NCBI GenBank assembly: GCA_964422615.1
Contig: CAYRBJ010000011.1
Location: 1 to 52,145 of the forward strand
Length of the DNA stretch: 52,145 bases
From: DATLWN01 sp964422615
GTDB lineage: Bacteria; Pseudomonadota; Zetaproteobacteria; Mariprofundales; Mariprofundaceae
Reading direction: 5' to 3'
Below are positions 18,836-27,994 of this stretch, piece after piece. Under the pieces are notes generated by a model. It was not told the DNA's origin. It searched no databases and was given only the letters and a program-made list of their open reading frames with translations. Each line of letters starts with the position of its first letter. Within the stretch, counting starts at the first letter, position 1. Both the position numbers and the translations under genes were made by a program.

Positions 18836-20218
18836 ATGGACTACGACATCCTGATCGTCGGCTCCGGCCCTGCCGGCCAGCATGCGGCCTGGCAGGCGGC
18901 ACGCATGGGCAAGAAGGCGGCCATCATCGAACGCAAGCCGGCCATCGGCGGTGCCGGCCTGCAGACCGGCACCATACCCAGCAAGGCGGTGCGTGAGGCG
19001 GCCTACCTGGTATCGCGCTCCGGAGCGCACGGCATGCGTGGCGCCTTCATTCAGAACGGCCTGTCGCGTCACGGCCTGCTGGCCGATGCAATGCGGCGCA
19101 AGAATGCGGTGATCGCCATGCAGGAGTCGGTGATCCTCAAGAGGCTGCTCAGTTCAGGCGTGGCCTTGATTCCCGGTGAGGCCTCGCTGGTCGACGCCCA
19201 TACCCTGGAAGTGGTCGATACATCGGGTCAGTCCAGGCTCCTTTCCGCCGACATCATCGTGCTGGCCACCGGCTCCCGCCCCCGCCGTCCCTCGGACGTA
19301 CCTTTCGACAAGGAAACGGTGCTCGATTCCACCTCGATCCTGAAGCTGAAAAGACTGCCGAACAGCCTGCTGGTGGTCGGAGGCGGCGTTATCGCCTGCG
19401 AATTCGTCTCCATCTTCGCCTCGCTCGGTGTCGACGTGACCGTCGTCGATTCCCACGAGCAGCTGCTGGCCTACCTGAGCAAGGATGTGGTCGGCGTGCT
19501 TGCCGATGCCTTCGCCGGCATGGGGGTTAGCTTCCACATGAAGGAGCGTCTTGTTTCCATCCGCAGGGAGGATAGCGGCACCGAGGCACTGCTGGAGAGC
19601 GGCAAGCGCCTGCAGGCGGAAGCGGTGCTCTACGCCCTGGGCCGGGAACCGAACTCCGCCAGCCTCAATATCGCCAAGGTGGGGCTGGAACTCGATCAGG
19701 GCTGGATCACGGTCGATGAGAACTTCCAGACCAGCGTACCGAACATTTATGCCGTCGGTGATCTGATCGGGCGGCCGGCACTGGCCTCCACCGGCATGGC
19801 GCAAGGGCGTGCCGCCGTGATCCATGCCTTTTCCGGCGAATCCCACGCCATCTCTGACCACCTGCCGATGGCCATCTACACCATCCCGGAAATTTCGTGG
19901 GTCGGGAAGACCGAACGCGAGGCCCAGCGGGATGGTCTCGACTATGTCGTGGGGCGGGGCCACTTCAACGATAGCGCCCGAGGCCAGATCATCGGCGAGG
20001 CCAATGGACTGCTGAAACTGGTCGCCGAGGCCAGAACAGGCAGGCTGATCGGCGTGCATATCGTCGGCGAGCAGGCCAGCGAGTTGATCCACATCGGCCA
20101 ACTGGTGATGCACTACCACGGCACGGTGCGCGATCTGGTGGCCAATGTATTCAACTACCCGACGCTGGCCGAGTGCTACCGACTGGCGGCGCTGGATTGC
20201 CTGCAGCAACTGGAGTGA
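18836..20218 (+). CDS. sthA: Si-specific NAD(P)+ transhydrogenase
   Basis: A 460-residue soluble pyridine nucleotide transhydrogenase, which moves reducing equivalents between NADPH and NAD. The order is FAD motif GSGPAGQHAAW (residues 8-18), TIPSKAVREAA, NAD(P) motif VVGGGVIACEF, FAD motif AVGDLIGRPALASTGMAQGR and the dimerisation domain with a FNYPTLAECYR end. At the site where disulfide reductases have two cysteines and classic SthA keeps one, this protein reads GGAGLQTGTIPSK with no cysteine. The family assignment rests on the rest of the sequence and the length. The gene stands alone. Confidence 0.9.
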   Translation: MDYDILIVGSGPAGQHAAWQAARMGKKAAIIERKPAIGGAGLQTGTIPSKAVREAAYLVSRSGAHGMRGAFIQNGLSRHGLLADAMRRKNAVIAMQESVILKRLLSSGVALIPGEASLVDAHTLEVVDTSGQSRLLSADIIVLATGSRPRRPSDVPFDKETVLDSTSILKLKRLPNSLLVVGGGVIACEFVSIFASLGVDVTVVDSHEQLLAYLSKDVVGVLADAFAGMGVSFHMKERLVSIRREDSGTEALLESGKRLQAEAVLYALGREPNSASLNIAKVGLELDQGWITVDENFQTSVPNIYAVGDLIGRPALASTGMAQGRAAVIHAFSGESHAISDHLPMAIYTIPEISWVGKTEREAQRDGLDYVVGRGHFNDSARGQIIGEANGLLKLVAEARTGRLIGVHIVGEQASELIHIGQLVMHYHGTVRDLVANVFNYPTLAECYRLAALDCLQQLE

Positions 20219-20316
20219 CGTGAACCACAGCCCCGAAAATTGGCCTACAATACAACTCAAACCACAACGGTGCGCAAGTTGCGTTACCTGCTCGCCGTGA
20301 AACCGGAGGTCATGAT

Positions 20317-20721
20317 ATGTTCCAGATAAGTAGATGGTTCACTGGTTTGGCGCCGCAACTGCTGAGCGTGCTGCGCATCATCGTCGCCTTCCTGTTCATG
20401 GAGCACGGCGGCGAGAAGCTGTTCAGCTTTCCGGCGCCGTTTATGTTCCACATTCCGACTTTCTCGTTGATCTGGTTCGCCGGCGTGCTGGAGGTGTTCG
20501 GCGGCTTCCTGATCCTGATCGGCCTGTTCACCCGCCCGGTCGCCTTCCTCCTGTCGGGAGAGATGGCGATCGCCTATTTTATGATGCATGCGCCGCACGG
20601 CTTCTGGCCGCTGCTGAACCATGGCGAGGCGGCGGTGTTCTACTGCTTCGTCTATCTTTACATGGCTGCCGCCGGCGGCGGGGCTTGGAGCGTGGATCGC
20701 CTGATATCAAAAGGAAAATAA
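20317..20721 (+). CDS. DoxX family membrane protein
   Basis: A 134-residue integral membrane protein of the DoxX group with four predicted helices (about residues 10-30, 45-68, 72-95 and 102-125). Family marks are LRIIVAFLFMEHGGEKLF, FAGVLEVFGGFLILIGLFTRPVAF and a FFYFMMHAP-like segment (here AYFMMHAPHGFWPLLNHGEAA). The function of DoxX proteins outside thiosulfate oxidation is unclear, with links to redox stress. GGAGG precedes the ATG. It is followed by a strong terminator. Confidence 0.9.
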   Translation: MFQISRWFTGLAPQLLSVLRIIVAFLFMEHGGEKLFSFPAPFMFHIPTFSLIWFAGVLEVFGGFLILIGLFTRPVAFLLSGEMAIAYFMMHAPHGFWPLLNHGEAAVFYCFVYLYMAAAGGGAWSVDRLISKGK

Positions 20722-20760
20722 CCGGCTCTGCCCCAATCCGTTCCTACCGGAACATCCGAC

Positions 20761-20790
20761 AAACGCCGCCTCACCGGGCGGCGTTTTTTT
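20761..20790 (+). terminator. terminator of doxX-like gene
   Basis: A perfect ten-pair stem, AAACGCCGCC/GGCGGCGTTT, with loop TCACCG and a run of seven T. A-rich bases on the left allow it to work on the minus strand as well. Confidence 0.9.
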
Positions 20791-20887
20791 CCGGCAGACA
20801 GCCACCAAGGTAGCCTTCACTTCACATGCGCCATTTAAGGTCCTCGTTGTCTTGTTCAGTTGAAACCCATTCGATAGTTTGAAAACC

Positions 20888-22366
20888 ATGGACAGTTACG
20901 CCATCTTCAGCAGCTCCGGTGCCGCTCCCTACGACGAGGCCTTCGAGACATCCGGCGACAGCCGGGCGTTGTACCGACAGGCGTTTGAGCACTTTCAGGG
21001 CCTTGGCCCGGAAGGGGTGGAGAACCTGCAGCACTCCGCCGATCTGTCCATGCTCAACCAGGGGGTCACCTTCACGGTCTATTCCGATGCGCGCGGCACC
21101 GAGAAGATATTCCCCTTCGATCTGATGCCACGCATCATCACCGATACCGAATGGTCGGTGATCGAGGCGGGTGTGGTCCAGCGCATGACGGCACTGAACC
21201 TGTTCCTCGAGGACATCTACCACGGCCAGAAGATCCTCAGGGACGGCATCGTCCCCACCCGCCAGGTGATGATGTCCTCGCTGTTCTGCCGCGAGATGTC
21301 GGGGCTGAATCCGCCGGGCGGCATCCATGTGCATATCGGCGGCATTGACCTGATCCGCAACCAAAGCGGTGCCTTTTATGTGCTCGAGGACAACCTGCGC
21401 GTACCATCCGGTGTCTCGTATGTCATCGAGAACCGCTGGGTGATGGCGCGGGTACAACCCGAATTGCTCAACGAATACCGGGTGCGGCCGGTCGACCATT
21501 ATCCGAACATGCTGTTCGACAGCTTGGCCTCATTGTCGCCGAACGACAATCCGACGGTGGCGGTGCTCACACCCGGCATCTTCAACTCCGCCTATTTCGA
21601 ACACTCCTTCCTGGCCAACCAGATGGGCGCCGAACTGGTCGAAGGCCAGGACCTGCTGGTCGACCGCGATGTGCTGTACATGAAGACGACGCGCGGCCTG
21701 CAGAAGGTGGATGTGCTCTATCTGCGCCTGGACACCGATTTTCTCGACCCGCTGGTGTTCCGCCCCGACTCGATGCTCGGCGTCTCCGGCCTGATGAATG
21801 CCTACCGCGCCGGTAATGTGGCGCTGGCCAACGCCCCGGGCAACGGCGTGGCCGACGACAAGGCGATGTATGCCTATACCCCGGAGATCATCCGCTATTA
21901 CCTGGACGAGGAGCCGATCCTGCCCATCGTGCCCACCTATCTCGGCGCTCGCGACGAGGATCTGCGCTACATGCTCGATCACATACCCGAGCTGGTCATC
22001 AAGCCGACCGACGCCTCCGGCGGCTATGGGCTGCTGGTGGGCAGCCAGGCCAGCAAAAAGGAGATCAAGGAATTCCGCGCCATGCTGGCCGCCAATCCTG
22101 CCCATTACATCGCCCAGCCCATCCAGCAGCTATCCACGCACCCGACCTGGGTGGAGCAGGATGGAGGCAAGGGATTCTTCCCCCGCCACGTGGATCTGCG
22201 TCCCTATGCCGTCTGTGATGTGAACGGCAACGTCAGGGTGCTTCCCGGCGGCCTGACGCGCGTGGCGCTGAGGCGCGGCACGCTGGTCGTCAACTCGTCG
22301 CAGGGCGGCGGCAGCAAGGATACCTGGGTACTGCACCCGAACGGGACGGGTCAACGCCTTGCTTAG
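20888..22366 (+). CDS. circularly permuted ATP-grasp protein (DUF404/DUF407)
   Basis: A 492-residue protein of the circularly permuted ATP-grasp group. It shows GVENLQ near the N-terminus, FPFDLMPRII, FLEDIYHGQKILRDGIVP, GIDLIRNQSGAFYVLEDNLR, YLRLDTDFLDPL, IKPTDASGGYGLLVG and PGGLTRVALRRG in family order. Such proteins are thought to be peptide ligases and, with an alpha-E protein and a transglutaminase-like protein, form a conserved cluster proposed to make and process a peptide tag. I chose ATG 20888 (MDSYAIF); a TTG nine bases earlier is possible. The stop overlaps the next start. Confidence 0.9.
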   Translation: MDSYAIFSSSGAAPYDEAFETSGDSRALYRQAFEHFQGLGPEGVENLQHSADLSMLNQGVTFTVYSDARGTEKIFPFDLMPRIITDTEWSVIEAGVVQRMTALNLFLEDIYHGQKILRDGIVPTRQVMMSSLFCREMSGLNPPGGIHVHIGGIDLIRNQSGAFYVLEDNLRVPSGVSYVIENRWVMARVQPELLNEYRVRPVDHYPNMLFDSLASLSPNDNPTVAVLTPGIFNSAYFEHSFLANQMGAELVEGQDLLVDRDVLYMKTTRGLQKVDVLYLRLDTDFLDPLVFRPDSMLGVSGLMNAYRAGNVALANAPGNGVADDKAMYAYTPEIIRYYLDEEPILPIVPTYLGARDEDLRYMLDHIPELVIKPTDASGGYGLLVGSQASKKEIKEFRAMLAANPAHYIAQPIQQLSTHPTWVEQDGGKGFFPRHVDLRPYAVCDVNGNVRVLPGGLTRVALRRGTLVVNSSQGGGSKDTWVLHPNGTGQRLA

Positions 22367-23366
22367 CCGCATCGCCCGCAACATCTACACGCTCGGCCAG
22401 CAGATCGAGCGTGCCGAGAACATCGCCCGCATTCTCGACGTGAACCAGCGCATGAGCCTCGAACAGGTCTATTTCTCGGAGCTGGATGTGTGGTCGCCGA
22501 TGCTGGCGATCACCCGTTCGCGCGAGGCCTTCGACGAAAAATACGACGACGTCACCCAGCGGCACGTCCTGGAATTTCTGATCTCCGACACCTCCCATCC
22601 CTTTTCCATCCGCAGCTGTCTCAGGCATGCGCGCGAGATGGCGCGTACCGTGCGCGAACACATCAGCGAGGAGATGTGGCTGTACCTGAACAAGACCTAC
22701 AATGACATCGAGCGCACCGGAAAGATCGGAAAACTCACTGTCTTTCTGAGCGATTTTCGCCAGTTCTGCAGCGCCTTTCACGGCCTGGCGGACAACACCA
22801 TGAGCCACAATGAGTCATGGGATTTCCTGTGCCTCGGCGTGTCCCTGGAACGCGCTCAGATGACCACGCGCATCCTGGAAATCAAGTATCACCTGCTGTT
22901 GCCCAGCGCCGACGAAATCGGCAAACCGCTGGACCTGCATCAGTGGCAGGCTCTGCTGCGCTCCGTGTCCGGATATGAGGCCTACCGCCGCCAGTACAAG
23001 GCGCGTATCGAGCCGGCCAAGGTGCTCAGACTGCTGAACCTGGACCCCCGTTTCCCGCGCTCCGTGCACTTCAGCATCCGGCGGGTATCGGAGGCCCTGC
23101 GCGGCATCGGCACCGCCAATAGCGAGCAGTACCAGCTGCTGCGGGAAACCGAATATTTTCTCGACGATCTGCGTGGTGGAGCTTCGCGCAACGACCTGAT
23201 GTCGATGGGCCTGATGGACTATCTCGAACAGGTGCAGCAGCGCTGCGACATGATCTCCGACATGATCGACAAGGCATTCTTCAACTCGGTGACAGTGACC
23301 CTGGCTGGTCAGGACAAGGAGCGGCTGATCATGCAGATCCCCCAGCAGCAGCAAAAAAACAAATGA
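22359..23366 (+). CDS. alpha-E domain protein (DUF403)
   Basis: A 335-residue all-helical alpha-E protein. The family N-terminus MLSRIARNIYTLGQQIERAENIAR begins at a TTG codon that lies inside the last codons of the ATP-grasp gene (eight-base overlap), so translation must be coupled. The rest is long amphipathic helices with AREMARTVREHISEEMW and FRQFCSAFHGLADNT as marks. Its exact role is unknown; it always travels with the ATP-grasp and transglutaminase-like partners. The stop overlaps the next ATG as ATGA. Confidence 0.9.
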   Translation: MLSRIARNIYTLGQQIERAENIARILDVNQRMSLEQVYFSELDVWSPMLAITRSREAFDEKYDDVTQRHVLEFLISDTSHPFSIRSCLRHAREMARTVREHISEEMWLYLNKTYNDIERTGKIGKLTVFLSDFRQFCSAFHGLADNTMSHNESWDFLCLGVSLERAQMTTRILEIKYHLLLPSADEIGKPLDLHQWQALLRSVSGYEAYRRQYKARIEPAKVLRLLNLDPRFPRSVHFSIRRVSEALRGIGTANSEQYQLLRETEYFLDDLRGGASRNDLMSMGLMDYLEQVQQRCDMISDMIDKAFFNSVTVTLAGQDKERLIMQIPQQQQKNK

Positions 23367-24307
23367 GCACCGTACGTACCCTGTCCGAAGGCGATCACGT
23401 GATGCTCGAGATCGAGCATCGCACCCGTTTTTTTTACAGCGGACCGGTATCCTTGTCTCAGAACGAATTGCGCATGACCCCGGTCGACACCGGCCTGCAG
23501 CGGGTGCTGGAGCACCGGATTGACATGTCCCCGCACGTCCCCATGTCCTGGCACCACGACCATTTCCGCAACCGGGTGTGCCACTTCAACATCCTCGAAC
23601 CGCACGAATCCCTCGATGTTGTCGTCCACTCCGTGGTCGAGACCACCAATGCCGTCAGCTGCGGCCCGGAATCGGCCCCCGACCCCCGCCCCTATGACGA
23701 ACGCTGGAGCGAATTTTTGTGCTGGTCACCGGGGGTGCCGGCGCTGAAGGAATACAAAAGCGTACCTCTGGGCTCTGGTATCGACATGGACATGGATGAG
23801 ATCGAATTCGGCCAGGCCCTGTATGAACTGGGCCGCTACTTCTATAAGAACTTCCGCTACGATCCGGATGTCACCCATGTTCACTCCAGCCCGAAAGAGC
23901 TTTTCCAGCATGGTGGCGGCGTATGCCAGGACATGGCCCATGCGATGATCGGTGTGTTGCGCCAAACCAGCATCCCGGCCCGCTATGTCAGCGGCTACAT
24001 CTTCGATCCCCAGCAAGGCCAGATCGGCAAGCATGTGCGCGGTGCCGCCGCCACCCATGCCTGGGTGCAGGTGTGGCATGAGAGCTACGGCTGGATGGGC
24101 ATCGATCCCACCAACGACAAGCTGGTGGACTGGCAATATGTGCGTACGGCCGTCGGCCGCGACTATTTCGACGTGCAACCGCTACGCGGGGTGTTCTCCG
24201 CCCACGACGATGTGGAGCAGCAACTCGAGGTTTCTGTGCATGTGGACATCGGGGATGTACCGGCCGACCGGCCTTCCCACGACCCGGCGGGGGAAGCAAA
24301 CCCCTAG
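23363..24307 (+). CDS. transglutaminase-like cysteine protease family protein
   Basis: A 314-residue protein. The N-terminal beta domain (bacterial transglutaminase-like N region, about residues 14-100) begins LEIEHRTRFFYSGPV. The transglutaminase core holds Cys188 (GGGVCQDMAH), His232 (ATHAWVQVWH) and Asp248 (GIDPTN), a complete papain-like triad. In this gene cluster it is expected to act as a peptidase rather than a cross-linker. It is third in the coupled operon through an ATGA overlap. Confidence 0.9.
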   Translation: MSTVRTLSEGDHVMLEIEHRTRFFYSGPVSLSQNELRMTPVDTGLQRVLEHRIDMSPHVPMSWHHDHFRNRVCHFNILEPHESLDVVVHSVVETTNAVSCGPESAPDPRPYDERWSEFLCWSPGVPALKEYKSVPLGSGIDMDMDEIEFGQALYELGRYFYKNFRYDPDVTHVHSSPKELFQHGGGVCQDMAHAMIGVLRQTSIPARYVSGYIFDPQQGQIGKHVRGAAATHAWVQVWHESYGWMGIDPTNDKLVDWQYVRTAVGRDYFDVQPLRGVFSAHDDVEQQLEVSVHVDIGDVPADRPSHDPAGEANP

Positions 24308-24363
24308 CCCAGGCCGGCACGGCCGGTGGCGCCATGCCGGGGCATGCTGCAGGATTGCCGGCG

Positions 24364-25083
24364 ATGAAGGACACGCTGTATTCGGCACATCTGCCCACCG
24401 CCGACTTCGCTTTCAACGATGCGGTGGCGACGGTGTTCGACGACATGATCCGCCGTTCGGTGCCGGGTTACGGGCTGTCGTTGGCCATGACCGGTCTGAT
24501 CGCCGGTCGCCATGCGCAGCCGCACAGCAATCTGTACGATCTCGGCTGTTCACTGGGAGCGGCGACGCTGGCCATGCGCCATGCCGTCGAGGGCAGGGGC
24601 TGCCGTATCCTCGGCATCGACAACTCCCCGGCCATGCTGGCGCGCTGCCGCGAGATCCTGGACAAGGACACGGCCACATGCCCGGTCGATCTGATCTGCG
24701 CCGATATCGCCGACATCGACATCGCCGATGCCTCGGTGGTGGTGCTGAATTTCACGCTGCAATTCATTCCGGCCGAACGCCGCCAGGAACTGCTCGCCCG
24801 CATCCATGCCGGCCTGCGTAAGGGCGGCGTGCTGCTGTTGTCCGAAAAGATCCGCTTTGCCGATGACCGTATGCAGGAGGAAATGACGGAGCTGCACCAC
24901 GGATTCAAGCGTGCCCATGGCTACTCCCAGCTTGAGATCAGCCAGAAGCGCGCGGCCCTGGAAAACGTGATGATCCCGGAAACCCTCGATGCACATCTGC
25001 AGCGGCTGCGCCATGCCGGATTCTCCCACGCCTTTCCGTGGTTCCAGTGTTTCAACTTCACCTCGCTGATCGCATGCAAATAA
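24364..25083 (+). CDS. cmoA: carboxy-S-adenosyl-L-methionine synthase
   Basis: CmoA of 239 residues, which makes carboxy-SAM from SAM and prephenate for the cmo5U34 wobble modification of tRNA. It starts MKDTLYSAH, then FNDAVATVFDDMIRRSVPGY, the SAM motif LYDLGCSLGAATLAM, GIDNSPAML, and VVLNFTLQFIP, all diagnostic of CmoA. I placed the start at the ATG at 24364, not the earlier in-frame one, because it matches the family start. The 3' end overlaps the cmoB start by ten bases. Confidence 0.96.
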   Translation: MKDTLYSAHLPTADFAFNDAVATVFDDMIRRSVPGYGLSLAMTGLIAGRHAQPHSNLYDLGCSLGAATLAMRHAVEGRGCRILGIDNSPAMLARCREILDKDTATCPVDLICADIADIDIADASVVVLNFTLQFIPAERRQELLARIHAGLRKGGVLLLSEKIRFADDRMQEEMTELHHGFKRAHGYSQLEISQKRAALENVMIPETLDAHLQRLRHAGFSHAFPWFQCFNFTSLIACK

Positions 25084-26033
25084 CGGCCGGTGCCGAACCG
25101 AACGAGGTCCCGGAGGCGCTGTGCCGGGGCATCGAACAGGCCTGGACGGCTATCCGGCGGCATGGCGATTACGGGCGCTGGCAGGCGTGCCTTGCCGCCC
25201 TGCCCGATCGGGTGCCGTCATCCATCGAGCTGAATGCGGATGCCGTGACCATCGGGAGAGTTGATGACATCGACATCCGGGAGCGGCAGCACGTCGAGCA
25301 TGCACTGCGCGGTCTTCACCCGTGGCGCAAGGGCCCGTTCGACGTCTTCGGCATCCATATCGACAGCGAATGGCGTTCGCACCTGAAATGGCAGCGGCTG
25401 AAGGATGCCATCGTGCCGCTGGCTGGGAAGAGCGTGCTCGATATCGGCTGCGGCTCGGGCTACCACCTGTGGCGCATGCTGGGGGCCGGTGCCGCGTGCG
25501 TCACCGGCATCGATCCCATGCCCCTGTATGCGATGCAGTTCACCGCCATCCGGCATTTCATCCGCGACGAGCGAGTCCGGTTCTGGCCGCTCGGCATCGA
25601 CGACCTGCCGCCGGACATGCACCGCTTCGATACGGTTTTCTCGATGGGCGTGCTCTACCATCGCCGCTCACCGATCGATCATCTGCTGCAGCTGCAGCGG
25701 CTGCTGCACCCCGGCGGCGAACTTGTGCTGGAAACCCTGGTCGTTGCCGGCGATGCACAATCCTGCCTGCTGCCGGCGGGGCGCTATGCCAAGATGCGCA
25801 ATGTCTGGTTCATCCCGTCCGTCGCCATGCTCGAGACATGGCTGCACCGGGCCGGCTTTCGATGCATCCGACTCGTTGACGTTTCGCCGACCACCGTCGA
25901 GGAGCAGCGGCGCACCGACTGGATGCGCTTTGAATCCCTAGCCGATTTTCTCGACCCTGCCGATCCCGGGCGTACCGTCGAGGGATATCCGGCGCCGGTG
26001 CGGGCTATCCTGCTGGCACAGAATCCCGATTAA
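25074..26033 (+). CDS. cmoB: tRNA U34 carboxymethyltransferase
   Basis: CmoB of 319 residues, which transfers the carboxymethyl group of carboxy-SAM to 5-hydroxyuridine 34 in tRNA. Marks are RKGPFDVFGIHID, WRSHLKWQRL, the cofactor motif VLDIGCGSGYHLWRMLGAGA, GIDPMPLYAMQF, FSMGVLYHRRSPIDHLLQL and ETLVVAGD. The start ATG lies within the end of cmoA, so the pair is coupled. The stop overlaps the convergent lipoprotein gene by four bases (TTAA). Confidence 0.96.
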   Translation: MQITAGAEPNEVPEALCRGIEQAWTAIRRHGDYGRWQACLAALPDRVPSSIELNADAVTIGRVDDIDIRERQHVEHALRGLHPWRKGPFDVFGIHIDSEWRSHLKWQRLKDAIVPLAGKSVLDIGCGSGYHLWRMLGAGAACVTGIDPMPLYAMQFTAIRHFIRDERVRFWPLGIDDLPPDMHRFDTVFSMGVLYHRRSPIDHLLQLQRLLHPGGELVLETLVVAGDAQSCLLPAGRYAKMRNVWFIPSVAMLETWLHRAGFRCIRLVDVSPTTVEEQRRTDWMRFESLADFLDPADPGRTVEGYPAPVRAILLAQNPD

Positions 26034-26491
26034 CCGCCGGCGGATAGCTTCGGGGACGTGATGTGATGGCCGATGACATGGAAGGTATCCTTGTCACTGG
26101 GCTCGCGGATGGTGATGATCTCATGCGCATCGCCATGCGCGTACACGGTGTGATACTGGAAGATGTAGAAGTCGCCGGAGAAGCGCGTATCGGCGGCCTT
26201 GCTCACGAGCGTGTACGACTTCAGCGGACCCAGCACATGGTAGATGTGCAGCAGGTTGGCACGCCAGGAGGCCTTGTCGATATTGCGGTAGAACGCGTGC
26301 CCGTAACACGACAGAGCCGTATTCCAGTCCTGATGCTCGATGGCCGTGAGCAGCTTGTTTGCCAAGGGCTCGGCATTCTGCGCATGGGTCGATCGCACCT
26401 CGTCGCAACCGCCCAGCAACACCATGGCGGCCAGCAGCACCGCCAGCCACCCGAATCGATGCATGCTCGCTGCCCGCTTTTCAGTTCTCAT
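26030..26491 (-). CDS. lipoprotein of unknown function
   Basis: A 153-residue protein with a lipoprotein signal: a basic N-terminus, a hydrophobic stretch and LLGGC, with the acylated Cys at residue 29. The mature domain has helix-rich text LLTAIEHQDWNTALSCYG followed by alternating strands (FYIFQYHTVYAHG), reminiscent of a DUF4864 or NTF2-like fold, though I cannot name it. AGGAGGTAGG precedes the ATG, which settles the start. It lies just behind the fructosamine kinase gene on the same strand and is probably the last gene of that run. Confidence 0.65.
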   Translation of the reverse strand: MRTEKRAASMHRFGWLAVLLAAMVLLGGCDEVRSTHAQNAEPLANKLLTAIEHQDWNTALSCYGHAFYRNIDKASWRANLLHIYHVLGPLKSYTLVSKAADTRFSGDFYIFQYHTVYAHGDAHEIITIREPSDKDTFHVIGHHITSPKLSAGG

Positions 26492-26500
26492 GCCTACCTC

Positions 26501-27394
26501 CTATGCGACTTCACTCAGCAATTGATCCATCATCTGTTCGGCCTGAGGGGCGTAACCGCCGCCAAAGATATTCATATGGTTCAACACATGGTACAGCTTG
26601 TACAGTATTTTGCGCCGGCTGTATCCCGCATCCAGCGGCCATGTTTCCCGATAGGTGTCATAAAATTCCTGTGGAAACCCACCGAAAAGCTCGGTCATGG
26701 CCAGATCCGTCTCCCGGTCGCCATAATACACGGCCGGATCGAAGATCACCGGCGCTCCATCCTCATCCGTGGCGTAATTGCCGCCCCACAGATCACCATG
26801 CAGCAGTGAAGGCAAGGGCTGGTACGTGGTGAAAAATGCCGGCATGGCCTCCAGCAGGCGTTCGCCCTTGCGCTGCAGCGATCCCCCGTAACCGTGCTTT
26901 GCCGCCAGGCGCAGCTGGAATCCCAGGCGCTGGTCGCGCAAGAAGCACACCCAATCATCATCACGGGCATTCGGCTGCGGGCTGGAACCGATCGTGTTGT
27001 CCCGCCACCAACCGAATGCTTCACCGGTGACCCGGTGCAGTGCGGCCAGTTCCCGGCCGAGGCGGGCAGCGCTTCCGGGCGACGTACGCCCAAAGCGGAC
27101 ATGCTCCATGACCAGGAAGGCCATGCCGCCGGCCTGCCCGCAGCACACGGGCACGGGCACTCGGATGCAGCCGGCGGCAGCCAGCGCCGCCAGGCCGTTC
27201 CGTTCGGCCTCGAACATGGTCAGCCCCGAACCGTCGTTCAGCTTGGCGAAATAGATGCTGTCACCTCCCTCGAGGCGATAGCAGGCATTGATGCTGCCCC
27301 CTCCGACCGGCGTGGCGCGTGCATGGGACATCACCCCATGCCCGGCTTCGGAAACAGCATCGGCGATGCTGCGCAGCACATCATCGGGGATCAC
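26501..27394 (-). CDS. fructosamine/ketosamine-3-kinase family protein
   Basis: A 297-residue aminoglycoside-phosphotransferase-fold kinase of the fructosamine kinase family, which phosphorylates Amadori products on glycated proteins so that they break down. It has VGGGSINACYRL near the N-terminus, FAKLN with the ATP Lys, FLVMEHV hinge, catalytic loop LLHGDLWGGNY and the metal site VIFDPAVYYGDRETDLAM, then FGGFPQEFY. The start is a GTG, 27 bases past the DUF2062 gene's stop, so co-transcription is likely. Confidence 0.92.
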   Translation of the reverse strand: MIPDDVLRSIADAVSEAGHGVMSHARATPVGGGSINACYRLEGGDSIYFAKLNDGSGLTMFEAERNGLAALAAAGCIRVPVPVCCGQAGGMAFLVMEHVRFGRTSPGSAARLGRELAALHRVTGEAFGWWRDNTIGSSPQPNARDDDWVCFLRDQRLGFQLRLAAKHGYGGSLQRKGERLLEAMPAFFTTYQPLPSLLHGDLWGGNYATDEDGAPVIFDPAVYYGDRETDLAMTELFGGFPQEFYDTYRETWPLDAGYSRRKILYKLYHVLNHMNIFGGGYAPQAEQMMDQLLSEVA

Positions 27395-27421
27395 GGCCGC
27401 CCCACAGCGGCAGTGCAGAAT

Positions 27422-27952
27422 TCAGGACGATTGGACGAGGCGACCTTCCTTGCGGCGGCGGTAACGATGAACCACATAGCCACGCCACAACAGGTGCGAG
27501 CCGATATAGCCGATCAAACCCACGATCAGGCCCGATACCAGGCAGCCCAGCAGGAACGGCTTCCAGATGGCGGCCATATCGTGCAGCAGCCATGAAACGG
27601 TGAAGTGATGGAATGTAAGCACCTTGGTGGGCACGCCGAGGATCCAGGTGCCGACCTTGTAGGCGAAGAAGAAGATCGGCGGTATCGTCAGCGGATTGGT
27701 CACCCATACCAGGGCAACGGAGATCGGCAGGTTGGCCTGGATGCCGATGGCGATGGCGGCGGCAATCAGCATCTGGAACGGCAACGGGATGAAGGCGACG
27801 AACAGGCCGGTCAGGCAGGCGAGTGCCACCGAATGCCGGTTCAGGCGCCACAGGCAGGACTTGTCGAGCAGCGCCCCCAGGCACTGCAGACTCTTGTGCC
27901 TGCGGATCGTCTCCGGATCGGGCATATAGCGTTTGAGCAGTCGCCGCGGCAT
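27422..27952 (-). CDS. DUF2062 membrane protein
   Basis: A 176-residue protein of the DUF2062 family. A basic N-terminal region is followed by two hydrophobic blocks (about 50-75 and 78-100) separated by NLPISVALVWVTNPLT, the family signature, and a C-terminal membrane helix near 130-155 with a basic tail RYRRRKEGR. The function is unknown; it is often found beside cell-envelope genes. It lies 42 bases after the metG stop on the same strand. Confidence 0.88.
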   Translation of the reverse strand: MPRRLLKRYMPDPETIRRHKSLQCLGALLDKSCLWRLNRHSVALACLTGLFVAFIPLPFQMLIAAAIAIGIQANLPISVALVWVTNPLTIPPIFFFAYKVGTWILGVPTKVLTFHHFTVSWLLHDMAAIWKPFLLGCLVSGLIVGLIGYIGSHLLWRGYVVHRYRRRKEGRLVQSS

Positions 27953-27994
27953 CGCTCCATTATGAGCGTGGTCCCAATCACAAACAAGGCGAGG

